Assembly: GCF_014642855.1 (NCBI RefSeq)
Contig: NZ_BMJB01000001.1
Location: 2,418,001 to 2,482,000, forward strand
Source: Edaphobacter acidisoli
Lineage (GTDB): Bacteria > Acidobacteriota > Terriglobia > Terriglobales > Acidobacteriaceae
Direction of reading: 5' to 3'
DNA: 64,000 nucleotides
Numbering within the stretch: the first letter of the stretch is position 1; each line of letters starts with the position of its first letter. This document shows positions 1 to 7,778 of the stretch, in pieces. Below the pieces are notes generated by a model. The model searched no databases and was not told where the DNA came from. It was given only the letters and a program-made list of their open reading frames with translations. The translations under genes and the position numbers were made by a program.

Positions 1-2
1 CG

Positions 3-1229
3 CGGCTTGAAGGGATTGCGGATGCGCATCCTTATCAGCCGGAGTCGCTGTCGCAGGGGTGCCTGGGCATCATGAAGGTGCTCTCGGATGCGCTGGTTGA
101 GATTACCGGCATGGACACGATTACGCTGCAGCCGGCGGCGGGTGCGCATGGCGAGTTCACCGGGATTCTGCTGGCAAGGGCGTATCACGAGGCGAAGGGG
201 AATCCGCGGAAGAAGATTCTGATTCCCGACTCGGCGCATGGGACGAACCCGGCGACGGCTGCGGTGTGCGGCTATGAGGTTGCGAACCTGAAGTCGAATG
301 CGCAGGGCATGGTGGATGTGGCCGAGCTGGAGCGGCTGGTGGATGAAGATACCGCCGCGCTGATGCTGACGAATCCTTCGACGATTGGCGTGTTTGAGAG
401 CGAGATTCATAAGATTGCCGATGTGCTTCATGCGAAGGGCGCGCTGCTCTACATGGACGGCGCGAACATGAATGCGCTGTGCGGCAAGACTCGGCCGGGC
501 GACTTTGGTGTGGACGTGATGCATTTGAATCTGCATAAGACGTTTTCGACTCCGCATGGAGGTGGTGGTCCGGGTTCGGGGCCGGTGGCTTGCAAGAAGA
601 TTCTGGAGCCGTTTCTGCCTACGCCGGTGCTGGTGACGCGCGCGGATGGGACGCTTGGGCTGGAGTACAACCGGCCCCAGACTGTTGGCCGTGTGCGCGC
701 GTTTTATGGCAACTTCGGGATGTTTGTGCGGGCGCTGGCTTACATTCTGGCCAATGGGCCGGATGGTTTGCGCCAGACGACTGAGGATGCGGTGCTGAAT
801 GCGAACTATATTCGCGCGAAGCTGTCGGATACGTTTGAGCTGCCGTACAAGGCTCCTTCGCTGCATGAGGTTGTCTTCTCGGACAAGCGGCAGGCGAAGA
901 ATGGCGTGAAGACCGGTGATATGGGCAAGCGGCTAATTGATTATGGCTTCCACGCTTACACGGTCAGCTTTCCGCTGGTGGTGCCGGGCGCGATGATGAT
1001 TGAGCCGACGGAGAGCGAGAGCCGCGAGGAGCTTGATTTGCTGATCGATGCGCTGAAGCAGATTGCGCGCGAGGCGGAGGAAAATCCTGAGCTGGTGCAG
1101 ACGGCTCCGCATACGACGCGGGCGCAGCGGCTGGATGAGACGACGGCGGCTCGGAAGCCTGTGCTGCGATGGAAAGCTCCTGCGGCTTCGACTCCGGTTG
1201 CGGTCGATTCGGCTGCGAAGGAGTGGTAG
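3..1229 (+). CDS. gcvPB: Glycine dehydrogenase (decarboxylating) subunit 2, 5'-truncated by window edge
   Basis: PLP-dependent P-protein subunit 2 of the glycine cleavage system, which decarboxylates glycine and passes the aminomethyl group to the lipoyl H-protein in the cytosol. The reading frame is open from base 3, so the true start lies upstream. The first visible residues (AHPYQPESLSQG) and the block ITGMDTITLQPAAGAHGE are family signatures. The PLP-binding lysine lies in LNLHKTFSTPHGGGG, with its codon at 537-539. The C-terminus carries an alanine-rich tail after the conserved core. A small gene starts 1 base after the stop codon, so the two are probably cotranscribed. The two-subunit P-protein form implies a gcvPA gene just upstream, outside the window. 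Identification is secure. Confidence 0.97.
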   Translation, partial: RLEGIADAHPYQPESLSQGCLGIMKVLSDALVEITGMDTITLQPAAGAHGEFTGILLARAYHEAKGNPRKKILIPDSAHGTNPATAAVCGYEVANLKSNAQGMVDVAELERLVDEDTAALMLTNPSTIGVFESEIHKIADVLHAKGALLYMDGANMNALCGKTRPGDFGVDVMHLNLHKTFSTPHGGGGPGSGPVACKKILEPFLPTPVLVTRADGTLGLEYNRPQTVGRVRAFYGNFGMFVRALAYILANGPDGLRQTTEDAVLNANYIRAKLSDTFELPYKAPSLHEVVFSDKRQAKNGVKTGDMGKRLIDYGFHAYTVSFPLVVPGAMMIEPTESESREELDLLIDALKQIAREAEENPELVQTAPHTTRAQRLDETTAARKPVLRWKAPAASTPVAVDSAAKEW

Positions 1230-1230
1230 C

Positions 1231-1509
1231 GTGTCTGTCTTCTATGACCGCAAGGATGAGCTTGAGAAGTATGAGTTCATGATGGGCGAGGCGCGGGGGC
1301 GGCTGGCGGTGACGCTGGACGCGCTGACCGATGCGCTGATCCTGATTGGCCAGCATGGCGTGTACTGCACGAGCGCGCGGAACCCGAATGTTCCGGCGCT
1401 CGATTTGCAGGCAGTGACTGAGAACATCACCGGCGCGAAGGAGCTGGTGAGCGCGGTGATGGAGCGGCTGCGACTGGATAAGGAAGCCGCGGACTCTACT
1501 GGGCAGTGA
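1231..1509 (+). CDS. Small hypothetical protein downstream of gcvPB
   Basis: A 92-residue protein starting at a GTG one base after the gcvPB stop, which implies translational coupling. I do not recognise a family. It is mostly helical in appearance, with no signal peptide or membrane segment, an acidic/basic N-terminus (DRKDELEKYEF) and a single cysteine in GVYCTSARNPNVP. Its last 14 bases overlap the 3' end of the convergent DUF2911 gene. The length, coupling and non-repetitive composition suggest a real gene. Its position hints at a role connected with the glycine cleavage genes, but nothing in the sequence shows this. Confidence 0.6.
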   Translation: MSVFYDRKDELEKYEFMMGEARGRLAVTLDALTDALILIGQHGVYCTSARNPNVPALDLQAVTENITGAKELVSAVMERLRLDKEAADSTGQ

Positions 1510-2044
1510 CGGTTACGTACTCGTCGGTTGTCTCCCATTTGACGTGCAGCTCGGTTGTGTTGCCCTTTGTGTTTTCAAAGGAGATGGACATGGACTCCTG
1601 CGGGCTGGGGAGCGTGGCGCCGGTCATGGGCGTGCGGCCGAGGTCGTTGCCTTCGGGGTACGGGATGCCCCACTCGCCGGTCTTCTTGCTGACGATGAAG
1701 AGCCACTGGGTCTGGCTGGGCAGGGTGAAGATGGTGTAGGTGCCGGCGGGGACGTCGAGGGTGCCGATCTTGAGATTGACGGGCGTGATGAGGGTGGTTG
1801 CGGGGTTCGCGCCGGTGCGCCAGGGTTTGTCGTAGGGGACGAGACCGCCCATGATCTTGCGGCCGCGCATGGATGGGGAGTTGTAGTGGATGGTGATCTG
1901 CTGGCCGTTGAGGGTGACTTCGGCGGTGGCTGGCGGGCTGAGGATCGGCTTCTTCGGGGCTTCGGTCTGCGCGTGGGCGGCAGTGACGACGAAGAGGAGA
2001 CAGGCGGCGAGCGACAGCATCTTCAGCGAACGGAACTTGGTCAT
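1496..2044 (-). CDS. DUF2911 domain-containing secreted protein
   Basis: A 182-residue protein with a clear N-terminal signal peptide (residues 1-25, cleavage after TAAHA). The rest is one DUF2911 domain: conserved blocks include SPSMRGRKIMGGLVPYD, PWRTGANPATT and PAGTYTIFTLPSQ, followed by EWGIPY. The function of the family is unknown; it is common as a single-domain secreted or periplasmic protein in Acidobacteriota and Bacteroidota. The gene is monocistronic and converges on the small gene after gcvPB, overlapping it by 14 bases. Confidence 0.9.
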   Translation of the reverse strand: MTKFRSLKMLSLAACLLFVVTAAHAQTEAPKKPILSPPATAEVTLNGQQITIHYNSPSMRGRKIMGGLVPYDKPWRTGANPATTLITPVNLKIGTLDVPAGTYTIFTLPSQTQWLFIVSKKTGEWGIPYPEGNDLGRTPMTGATLPSPQESMSISFENTKGNTTELHVKWETTDEYVTVTAQ

Positions 2045-2241
2045 GAGGTCTCTCTTTCTCGTGCGAGGATTAGTGGCGACGGTGAAGTTAGGGTGAGGAG
2101 CCGACCCTCCCGCTTGCGCGGAAGGATGGCAACTGACTACTTTACAGCAAGTGTGATGCCTGCCATAGGTTTGGGTGGGCCCGAATGGTTAGACGCGCGC
2201 GGCTTTTCTGAGGACGCCTGTAGCTGTTAGGCTAAAGATAC

Positions 2242-2318
2242 GCGCCCGTAGCTCAGCTGGATAGAGCGGCAGCCTCCGAAGCTGTAGGTCAGAAGTTCGA
2301 ATCTTCTCGGGCGCACCA
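2242..2318 (+). tRNA. tRNA-Arg (anticodon CCG)
   Basis: A full cloverleaf can be drawn. The acceptor stem GCGCCCG pairs with CGGGCGC, followed by discriminator A and an encoded CCA at 2316-2318. The D arm is GCTC/GAGC. The anticodon stem GCAGC/GCTGT carries loop CTCCGAA, giving anticodon CCG at 2276-2278, which reads CGG arginine codons. The T arm AGAAG/CTTCT holds the standard TTCGAAT loop. The gene stands alone between the DUF2911 and PEP-CTERM genes. Confidence 0.97.
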
Positions 2319-2346
2319 TTCCTTCTATCTCTTCTTTACATCGATG

Positions 2347-2440
2347 AGGCGGGCTTTCAGCCCTTTGGATCTTCGCGGATTCCTAACCTGGGGCTTGCGC
2401 TCCAGGCTGGTATGAAGCGGGCCTTTGGCCCTTATAAGCG
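2347..2440. repeat. Three-hairpin intergenic element
   Basis: Three short palindromes follow the tRNA: GGGCT-TTC-AGCCC at 2351-2363, CCTGGGGC-TTGC-GCTCCAGG at 2387-2406 (one G-T pair), and GGGCC-TTT-GGCCC at 2419-2431. This regular spacing of compact GC hairpins looks like a REP/BIME-type intergenic repeat. No second copy is visible in this window, so the repeat status is inference. The first hairpin could also end tRNA transcription. Confidence 0.4.
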
Positions 2441-2467
2441 CAGAGGAGATAGCAATCTACTGTTAGA

Positions 2468-2505
2468 CAAAAAATGCCTGCCTGCCGAGATGGGCAGGCA
2501 GGCAT
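2468..2505 (-). terminator. Rho-independent terminator of the PEP-CTERM gene
   Basis: A perfect 13-bp stem (arms 2474-2486 and 2493-2505, repeating GCCT) with a 6-base loop, followed on the minus strand by a run of T (bases 2474 to 2469). It begins 14 bases past the stop codon of the minus-strand PEP-CTERM gene. Confidence 0.85.
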
Positions 2506-2518
2506 TGGCAAAGTATTT

Positions 2519-3175
2519 TTACGAACGAGACGCTTTGCGGCGGTTCCTGCGCTCTTTTACCAGTCCAGCCAGACCGAACAGTCCGCTGCCGAGGAGGAGC
2601 ACGGACGAGGGCTCGGGTGTGATGGTCAGGTCGCCATACTCGCCTGGAGGCACAGGAGCGCTGGGGCCTGCGTTGGGATTGTCGACCAGGCCGTCCGCAT
2701 TCGCCAGCCCTGCCGCGTAAACAGTGCCCAGACCGGGGATGTCGCCGTTGCTCCAGATCTCGCCGACGTAGCCGGCGGTTCCGACGTTAAATGCGACGCC
2801 GAAGATGTCGAACACACCGCCGGTGAACGGATAGCCCGCGCAGTCCTGGGGAGAGTTGCCGCCAGGAAAGAAGAGGTCATCGTAGGACAGGCCGCCCGTC
2901 GTGGAGGCTACGCCAGGGATGGTATTCACGTAGCTCACAGGCGAATACAGACCCATAATTGCGCCGGAGACGCCTACGTTGGAGTCGGAGAATGTTCCTG
3001 TGATTCCGGTGATTTCCTCAGCACCGGGCACGATGGTGGATGGTGTATAGGTGAACGAACCGGAAGTGCTGATGCCGTTTCCGTTGAATGAGAAATCCAG
3101 CTGGTCGGCGATGGCAGCCGGTGCCAGCGCAACAGCTGCTACCAAAGCGAGTGTTGCAAAGCAGTTGATCTTCAT
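2519..3175 (-). CDS. PEP-CTERM sorting domain-containing exported protein
   Basis: A 218-residue exported protein. The start at 3175 (MKINCFATL) is chosen because GAGGAGAGG sits just upstream on the minus strand and a signal peptide (residues 1-23, ending AIADQ) follows at once; an upstream ATG at 3256 lacks both. The C-terminus carries the PEP-CTERM signal: the TPEPSS motif, a hydrophobic stretch (LLLGSGLFGLAGL) and a basic tail (KERRNRRKASRS). Such proteins are processed by an exosortase, not seen in this window. The central region is Gly/Thr/Ser-rich with no recognisable domain. A strong terminator follows, so the gene is probably a single unit. Confidence 0.88.
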   Translation of the reverse strand: MKINCFATLALVAAVALAPAAIADQLDFSFNGNGISTSGSFTYTPSTIVPGAEEITGITGTFSDSNVGVSGAIMGLYSPVSYVNTIPGVASTTGGLSYDDLFFPGGNSPQDCAGYPFTGGVFDIFGVAFNVGTAGYVGEIWSNGDIPGLGTVYAAGLANADGLVDNPNAGPSAPVPPGEYGDLTITPEPSSVLLLGSGLFGLAGLVKERRNRRKASRS

Positions 3176-3483
3176 TGCCCTCTCCTCAGAACGTTGGTCT
3201 AAGTGGATTGATTGCCTGAAACCGTTACATGCAAGGCATGACGCTGCACCCAGCACGCAACGAGAGATTAAGACCCAACCTGTACCTGAGCCCTAGCTGG
3301 AGAGACAGCATTTTGATTAGCCGTTGGAATTGAGTGCACGCAACATGCCAAATGAATGGTTCGGATTTCCCGGGTTTAATGAGGTTCCTGTCTGCGCATA
3401 TGCAAGCATCTGCATTCATAGCTGACGGAAAATGGAAAACCTTGGGAGGCTGCTCACCATCGTCCGTTCGCTTCAGAAGCCGC
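3176..3483. other. Non-coding gap upstream of the PEP-CTERM gene
   Basis: About 300 bases between the PEP-CTERM start and the terminator of the neighbouring receptor gene. It should hold the PEP-CTERM promoter, reading leftwards, but I see no clear consensus boxes. An 86-codon open frame on the minus strand here has no ribosome site and no recognisable features. Confidence 0.5.
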
Positions 3484-3519
3484 AAAAATGAAAGCGGCTC
3501 CGGATGACCGGAGCCGCTT
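3484..3519 (-). terminator. Rho-independent terminator of the first TonB-dependent receptor gene
   Basis: A perfect 12-bp stem (3492-3503 with 3508-3519, core GCGGCTCCGG) and a 4-base ATGA loop, followed on the minus strand by TCATTTTTG. It lies 24 bases beyond the receptor stop codon at 3543. Confidence 0.88.
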
Positions 3520-3542
3520 GGTTTTGGTTGCGCCTCGCTTCT

Positions 3543-6500
3543 TTAGAAGAAGAGCTTGGCTGAGACCTGCAACTGGCGTGGACCGTAGAGCGTGTTGGCT
3601 GTGCTTGATGGGGCGCCGAACGCGGAGGAGCCGGTTGCGGTGAATGGTGCGATGCAGCCCTGGAGTGGAGCGGCTGCCGTGCCGGGGGTCTGCGTGGCGG
3701 AGTTGCAGGCCGGGTTGGGTGCCTTGGTTGTGGGAGCGGCGACGGTGTTGTAGATCGAGTACGTGCCGTTGACGCCGGTGATGATGCGACGGTTGAGCAC
3801 GTTGAAGGCTTCGCCGATGAGCTGGAGCTTGACGTTCTCATGGATGGGGATGTCGCGCGTGACCCGCATGTCGAGATTGTTGAAGCCGGGGGCGTAGATG
3901 CTGTTGCGGCCGATCTGTGGCGGGCGGCCGGAGGTGGCGAAGCCGGAGCCGGAGCTGATGGCGCCGCCGTAGATGTTGCCGCCGGAGCCGTAACTGCCCG
4001 CGCCGCCCGAGTAGACGGTGCCGCTCATGCTGAGGTAGACGGGCTGGCCGCCGGATGCGGTGAAGCCGCCGGAGAAGAGAAAGTCGTCGAAGGCAAGCTT
4101 GACCCACTTGTTGTCCTGCATGACCTTCGGCTGGTAGACGAAGCTCATGACGAAGCGGTTGCGGATGTCGGTGTCGGAGTTGCCGTTGTCGCGGCTCGGC
4201 TTGTTGGGATCGAGGGGAACGTCGCCGCCGTAGAAGGTGCCGCTGGCGCCACCGACCTGGCCGGTGTCGGTGGAGTGGGCCCAGGTGTAGTTGGCCAGCA
4301 GCTCAAGGCCGTTGGCGAAGGGGCGGCGCACGGTGACGGCGAGCGAGTGGTACCAGGTGTTGGCCACCGAGAAGCCGGTGTTGTAGGACTGGAGCGTGGG
4401 GATGGCGCGGTCGGAGACAAGATAGACCGGAACCGTCATCTGGCGAATGAGGTTGTTGTTCGCGTCGACGACGTTGTAGGTGCGTGCTCCCGAGGGCGTG
4501 CGGCCGCGAAGGTTGGCGTCAACGAAGACGGGCAGGCGCAGACCGCGCGTGCCGACGTAGCCGACGGCGAGCGACATCTTGCCGGGCAGGGCCTGCTCGA
4601 CGCCGAGATCAGCTTCGTGCGCGAGCGGTGGGACGAAGTTGGGATCGAGGCCGTGGAAGCTCTGCGCACCGAGAACGCCGGAGCCGGAGACGGCTGGCGC
4701 GTTGCCGCCAACGGGATGCGCGGCGGTCGAAAGCGGCGGGCCGGGGACCGGGTATGGGACGTCGGGGAAGGAGAGGCCGACGGCTGTGGGGTTGCAGGTC
4801 GGGGTGCTTGCGGCAAGGCTGGTGCCGCAGCCGGTGAAGTTGTAGTTCACCTGAATGACGCCGTTTTCGACGCGCATGGCGTAGTAGGTGCTGCCCTGGT
4901 TGAGGCCGGAGAAGAGACCGTAACCTCCGCGCACGACGGTGCCGTTGTAGGGCGACCAGGAGAAGGCCAGACGAGGCTGGATGCGGTTGGTGTTCTTGAT
5001 GGTGCTGCTGTAGTAGGTGGAGAGTGGGGGAAAGTTGGTGTTGTTCTTGATGGGCGCCGGCGTGATCTGGATGTCGTAACGAATGCCGGCGGTGAGGGTG
5101 AAGTTGGGGCGGATCTTCCAGGCGTCTTCGGCGAAGCCGTCGAACATCTTCATCCAGAAGTCGTCTTGGCCAGCCTTGGAAGCGGGGTTAACCTGGTCGA
5201 TGGTCTGGACGAAGCTGGTGAAGCGGTAGCCGGCGTAGGGGTCGGTGTCGCCGGGCTGGCCGGCGAATGCGTCGGTGGCCCAGTTCTGGAAGTTGAGGGC
5301 GTTGGTGCTGCCGCCGTAGGAGTAGACGCCGCCACCCTGGTAGAGGTTAATCATGATCTCGTGGACGAGGTTGAAGTCGCCGCCGAACTTGAGCGTGTGA
5401 TGGCCGCGCGTGGTGGAGAAGACATCGGTGATCTGGGTGCGGTGCTCGTCGGGCTCTGCCGTGCGAGGAAGCGCGTTGGGCATGCCGTAGGTGAAGGTGC
5501 CGATGGCGATGCTGGGCGCGGCGGCGTTGGCTCCGGCGGTTTCGAGGTCACGTCCGTACTGCCAGTGAACCTGATTGATGGAGATGCCGGAGACTTGCGT
5601 GGTGAGGCCGCCGACGAGGAAGCGCTCGTGATAGCTGGTGGGGCCGTTGGTCGTGGGCGAGCTGCCGTTGAAGGTGTTCGAGCCGTTGTAGCCGTAGGTG
5701 GAGTCGAAGTCGGCGAAGTTGTAGTTGACGAAGGCGTCGTTGCGGCTGTTGATGTGCCAGTCGAGACGCGGGAAGAAGATGTTCTCTTTGGAGAAGCGCG
5801 AGGGCGCACCGTAGCCGTTGGCGAGGATGAAGTTGATGGCCGAGGTGCACTGTGTGGCGGTGATCGTCGTGGGGCACTGCGTGGGTGAGATGACGGTTCC
5901 GGCGGAGTTGCTGGCGGTCGGCGTGAGCGAGACGGGATTGTTGTTGTAGTAGAGCGCCTTGCCGACGCGGCGGAAGCCGTCGTAGGTGAAGAAGTAGAAG
6001 AGGCGGTCTTTGATGATGGGGCCGCCGACGGAGCCGCCGAACTGTTGCTGCTGATGGATGGGCTGCGTGAGCAGGAAGGCCGCGGCCTGCGGGTTCGGCG
6101 TGTTGTAGAGGGCGCTCCACTTGGTGAGCGGGTCGAGTGCGTTTAATGACGGGTAGCGGAGGTAGTAGAAGAGGTCGCCGTGGATGTTGTTGGTGCCGGA
6201 CTTGGTGATGGCGTTGACCTGTCCGCCGGCGGCCTGGCCGAACTCGACGGAGTAGTTGGAGGTTTCGGCCTGGAACTCCTTGATGGAGTCGAGCGAGTAG
6301 ACGTAGGGGGCGCCTGAGGAACGGCCGCGCGCCTCGGAGAAGAGCATCTCGTTGTTGTTCGCGCCGTCGACGTAGTTCTGGTTGTAGAGGCCGGAGATGC
6401 CGCGGAAGCTGACCAGGCCGGTGCCGCCGTCAGGGGCGACGTTGGGGGTGTTGAGGACGAAGGCGCTCCAGTTGCGGCTGTTGACGGGGAGGTTGCTGAT

Positions 6501-6947
6501 GATCTGCTGGCCGATGGTCTGGGAGACCTCGGTCTTTTCGGTGTCGAGGATGGGGACTTCGCTGGAGACTTCGACCTGGGTGGAGACGGTGCCGGCGGAG
6601 AGCGCGGCGTCGATCGAGAGGGTCTGGCCGACGGTGAGGACGAGGTCTTTGCGGTCGATCTTGCTGAAGGCCCCGCCGCCGATGAGGACCTCGTAGTGGC
6701 CGGGCTGGAGGAAGGTGGCGGTGTAGATGCCGTCGCCGTTGGTGGTGAGGGTGCGGACGACTCCAGTGTCGGTGTCGGTGATGATGATCTGGGCGTTGGG
6801 CACGGTCGCGCCGGTGGTGTCGGTGACGGTGCCGCTGATGGTTCCGGTACCGGAGGTCTGGGCGCGGGCCGGAAGCGCTAACGCTAAGGTGAGGATTGCC
6901 GCTACGGCGAGATAAGTTACACGTTTACAGCAAGATATATGGTTCAT
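3543..6947 (-). CDS. TonB-dependent receptor with carboxypeptidase-regulatory-like domain (Oar-like)
   Basis: An outer-membrane beta-barrel receptor of 1134 residues. Start chosen at ATG 6947, 9 bases after AGGAG; a GTG 6 bases upstream is too close to it. Order: signal peptide (about 1-30, ending ALPARAQ), CarboxypepD_reg-like domain (about 35-120, with GTISGTVTDTTGATVPNA), plug domain (about 125-240, with SNLPVNSRNWSAFVLNTPNV), then the barrel with many aromatic strands to a terminal phenylalanine (SAKLFF) suited to BAM recognition. Acidobacteria carry many such receptors, generally linked to uptake of plant or microbial glycans or siderophores; the substrate cannot be read here. It stands alone with its own terminator. 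A 682-codon antisense frame across it is a GC-rich shadow. Confidence 0.92.
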   Translation of the reverse strand: MNHISCCKRVTYLAVAAILTLALALPARAQTSGTGTISGTVTDTTGATVPNAQIIITDTDTGVVRTLTTNGDGIYTATFLQPGHYEVLIGGGAFSKIDRKDLVLTVGQTLSIDAALSAGTVSTQVEVSSEVPILDTEKTEVSQTIGQQIISNLPVNSRNWSAFVLNTPNVAPDGGTGLVSFRGISGLYNQNYVDGANNNEMLFSEARGRSSGAPYVYSLDSIKEFQAETSNYSVEFGQAAGGQVNAITKSGTNNIHGDLFYYLRYPSLNALDPLTKWSALYNTPNPQAAAFLLTQPIHQQQQFGGSVGGPIIKDRLFYFFTYDGFRRVGKALYYNNNPVSLTPTASNSAGTVISPTQCPTTITATQCTSAINFILANGYGAPSRFSKENIFFPRLDWHINSRNDAFVNYNFADFDSTYGYNGSNTFNGSSPTTNGPTSYHERFLVGGLTTQVSGISINQVHWQYGRDLETAGANAAAPSIAIGTFTYGMPNALPRTAEPDEHRTQITDVFSTTRGHHTLKFGGDFNLVHEIMINLYQGGGVYSYGGSTNALNFQNWATDAFAGQPGDTDPYAGYRFTSFVQTIDQVNPASKAGQDDFWMKMFDGFAEDAWKIRPNFTLTAGIRYDIQITPAPIKNNTNFPPLSTYYSSTIKNTNRIQPRLAFSWSPYNGTVVRGGYGLFSGLNQGSTYYAMRVENGVIQVNYNFTGCGTSLAASTPTCNPTAVGLSFPDVPYPVPGPPLSTAAHPVGGNAPAVSGSGVLGAQSFHGLDPNFVPPLAHEADLGVEQALPGKMSLAVGYVGTRGLRLPVFVDANLRGRTPSGARTYNVVDANNNLIRQMTVPVYLVSDRAIPTLQSYNTGFSVANTWYHSLAVTVRRPFANGLELLANYTWAHSTDTGQVGGASGTFYGGDVPLDPNKPSRDNGNSDTDIRNRFVMSFVYQPKVMQDNKWVKLAFDDFLFSGGFTASGGQPVYLSMSGTVYSGGAGSYGSGGNIYGGAISSGSGFATSGRPPQIGRNSIYAPGFNNLDMRVTRDIPIHENVKLQLIGEAFNVLNRRIITGVNGTYSIYNTVAAPTTKAPNPACNSATQTPGTAAAPLQGCIAPFTATGSSAFGAPSSTANTLYGPRQLQVSAKLFF

Positions 6948-7257
6948 AATCACTGGCTCCTAGCAAAAAAGGTACAAGACCGACACCGATAACAAGAGTG
7001 GTGTGTGAATGAGGGTGCCCAATATACATGCGCTTTGGCTGTGGTGTCTGCCGCATACGCAAATTTCGTGCAATCTGAAATGGATGACTTAATTCTAGTG
7101 GTTCGATGCGCGAAGCTGGGGTTTTGGTGTCAAAACCATGTCAATTTTTTATGGAAGAGCCATACCCGTAATTCATTGAGAGAGATGGGCTTCCGGCGAC
7201 CGCGCACAGTGCAGTTTGTTGGGGGCGACGGCGTTGACGCAAAGCGCGGCGGCGGCG
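6948..7257. other. Non-coding gap upstream of the first receptor gene
   Basis: A 310-base gap between two minus-strand genes, more AT-rich than its surroundings. It holds a 7-bp hairpin (GGTTTTG at 7120-7126 with CAAAACC at 7131-7137). On the minus strand two TTGACA-like hexamers occur around 7128-7148 that could be -35 elements for the receptor promoter, but no convincing -10 partner was seen. Confidence 0.35.
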
Positions 7258-7668
7258 TTAGTGAAGCTGGTCAGGAATCACTGCATACTGGATGAGGATC
7301 TCGAAGGGAACGATCTGGAGGGTCTCTTCGTGTGTGGCTTCGAGGACGACGGGGCAGGCGGCTCCGGCTTGTTGAACCTGGAGCCAGCGGGCGGCACAGA
7401 CGCACCAGCGGTCGCCGGGTTTGAGACCTTCGAAGCCGAATTCGGGACGCGGGGTGGAGAGGTCGTTGCCGAGTGCTTTGGATGCGGCGAGGAATGGCTC
7501 GTCCACGATGCAGCAGATGGTGTGGAGGCCGAGGTCCTGAGGGCCAGTGTTGCAGCAGCCGTCGCGGTAGAAGCCGGTCGTTGGGTTCGTGGGTTCGCGG
7601 CCGCAGGTGGCGAGCGGCTGGCCGAGGACGTTGCGGCTTGGGGCTTTCTGTGGTTCGGTGGTCGGCAT
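7258..7668 (-). CDS. DUF2237 family protein
   Basis: A 136-residue cytosolic protein matching DUF2237 along its length. Family blocks visible are NVLGQPLATC, TGFYRDGCCNTGPQDLGLHT, GNDLSTPRPEFGFEGLKPG and DRWCVCAARWLQ, followed by VVLEATHEETL. Conserved cysteines (RDGCC, RWCVCAARW) are family hallmarks and may bind metal, but the function is unknown. It is downstream of the ABC-F gene on the same strand, separated by a long imperfect hairpin element, so cotranscription is uncertain. Confidence 0.92.
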   Translation of the reverse strand: MPTTEPQKAPSRNVLGQPLATCGREPTNPTTGFYRDGCCNTGPQDLGLHTICCIVDEPFLAASKALGNDLSTPRPEFGFEGLKPGDRWCVCAARWLQVQQAGAACPVVLEATHEETLQIVPFEILIQYAVIPDQLH

Positions 7669-7686
7669 TGTTCTATTGTAGGCAAG

Positions 7687-7774
7687 AAAGCCGACCGCGG
7701 ATCTGCACGGATAGGCGCGGATAAAGACTGGAAAGCCTTATCCGTTTAATCCGCGAAATCCGTGGTCGGTCTTT
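7687..7774. repeat. Long imperfect intergenic hairpin
   Basis: An 88-base near-palindrome between the ABC-F stop and the DUF2237 start. Outer arms AAAGCCGACCGCGGAT (7687-7702) and ATCCGTGGTCGGTCTTT (7758-7774) match with one wobble and one bulge. Inner segments CGGATAAAG and CTTATCCG also pair. The internal reiteration of GCGGAT and CGGAT units resembles mobile intergenic palindromes. It could also attenuate transcription from the ABC-F gene into DUF2237. No other copy is seen in this window. Confidence 0.5.
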
Positions 7775-7778
7775 GGTG

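Noticed and set aside
1544..2230. A 228-codon plus-strand frame opposite the DUF2911 gene
   Set aside because: The opposite strand encodes a signal peptide and a complete DUF2911 domain; the plus-strand product is low-complexity and runs into the gap before the tRNA.
3225..3485. An 86-codon minus-strand ORF upstream of the PEP-CTERM gene
   Set aside because: No ribosome site, no recognisable features, and it overlaps the region expected to hold the PEP-CTERM promoter.
3840..5888. A 682-codon plus-strand open frame antisense to the first TonB-dependent receptor
   Set aside because: Composition is Val/Gly/Ala/Asp-rich without any domain, and the minus-strand frame has clear receptor domains and signal peptide. 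It is a GC-driven shadow.
7005..7295. A 96-codon plus-strand ORF in the gap between the receptor and DUF2237
   Set aside because: Random-looking composition, no ribosome site, and it runs into the 3' end of the DUF2237 gene on the other strand.
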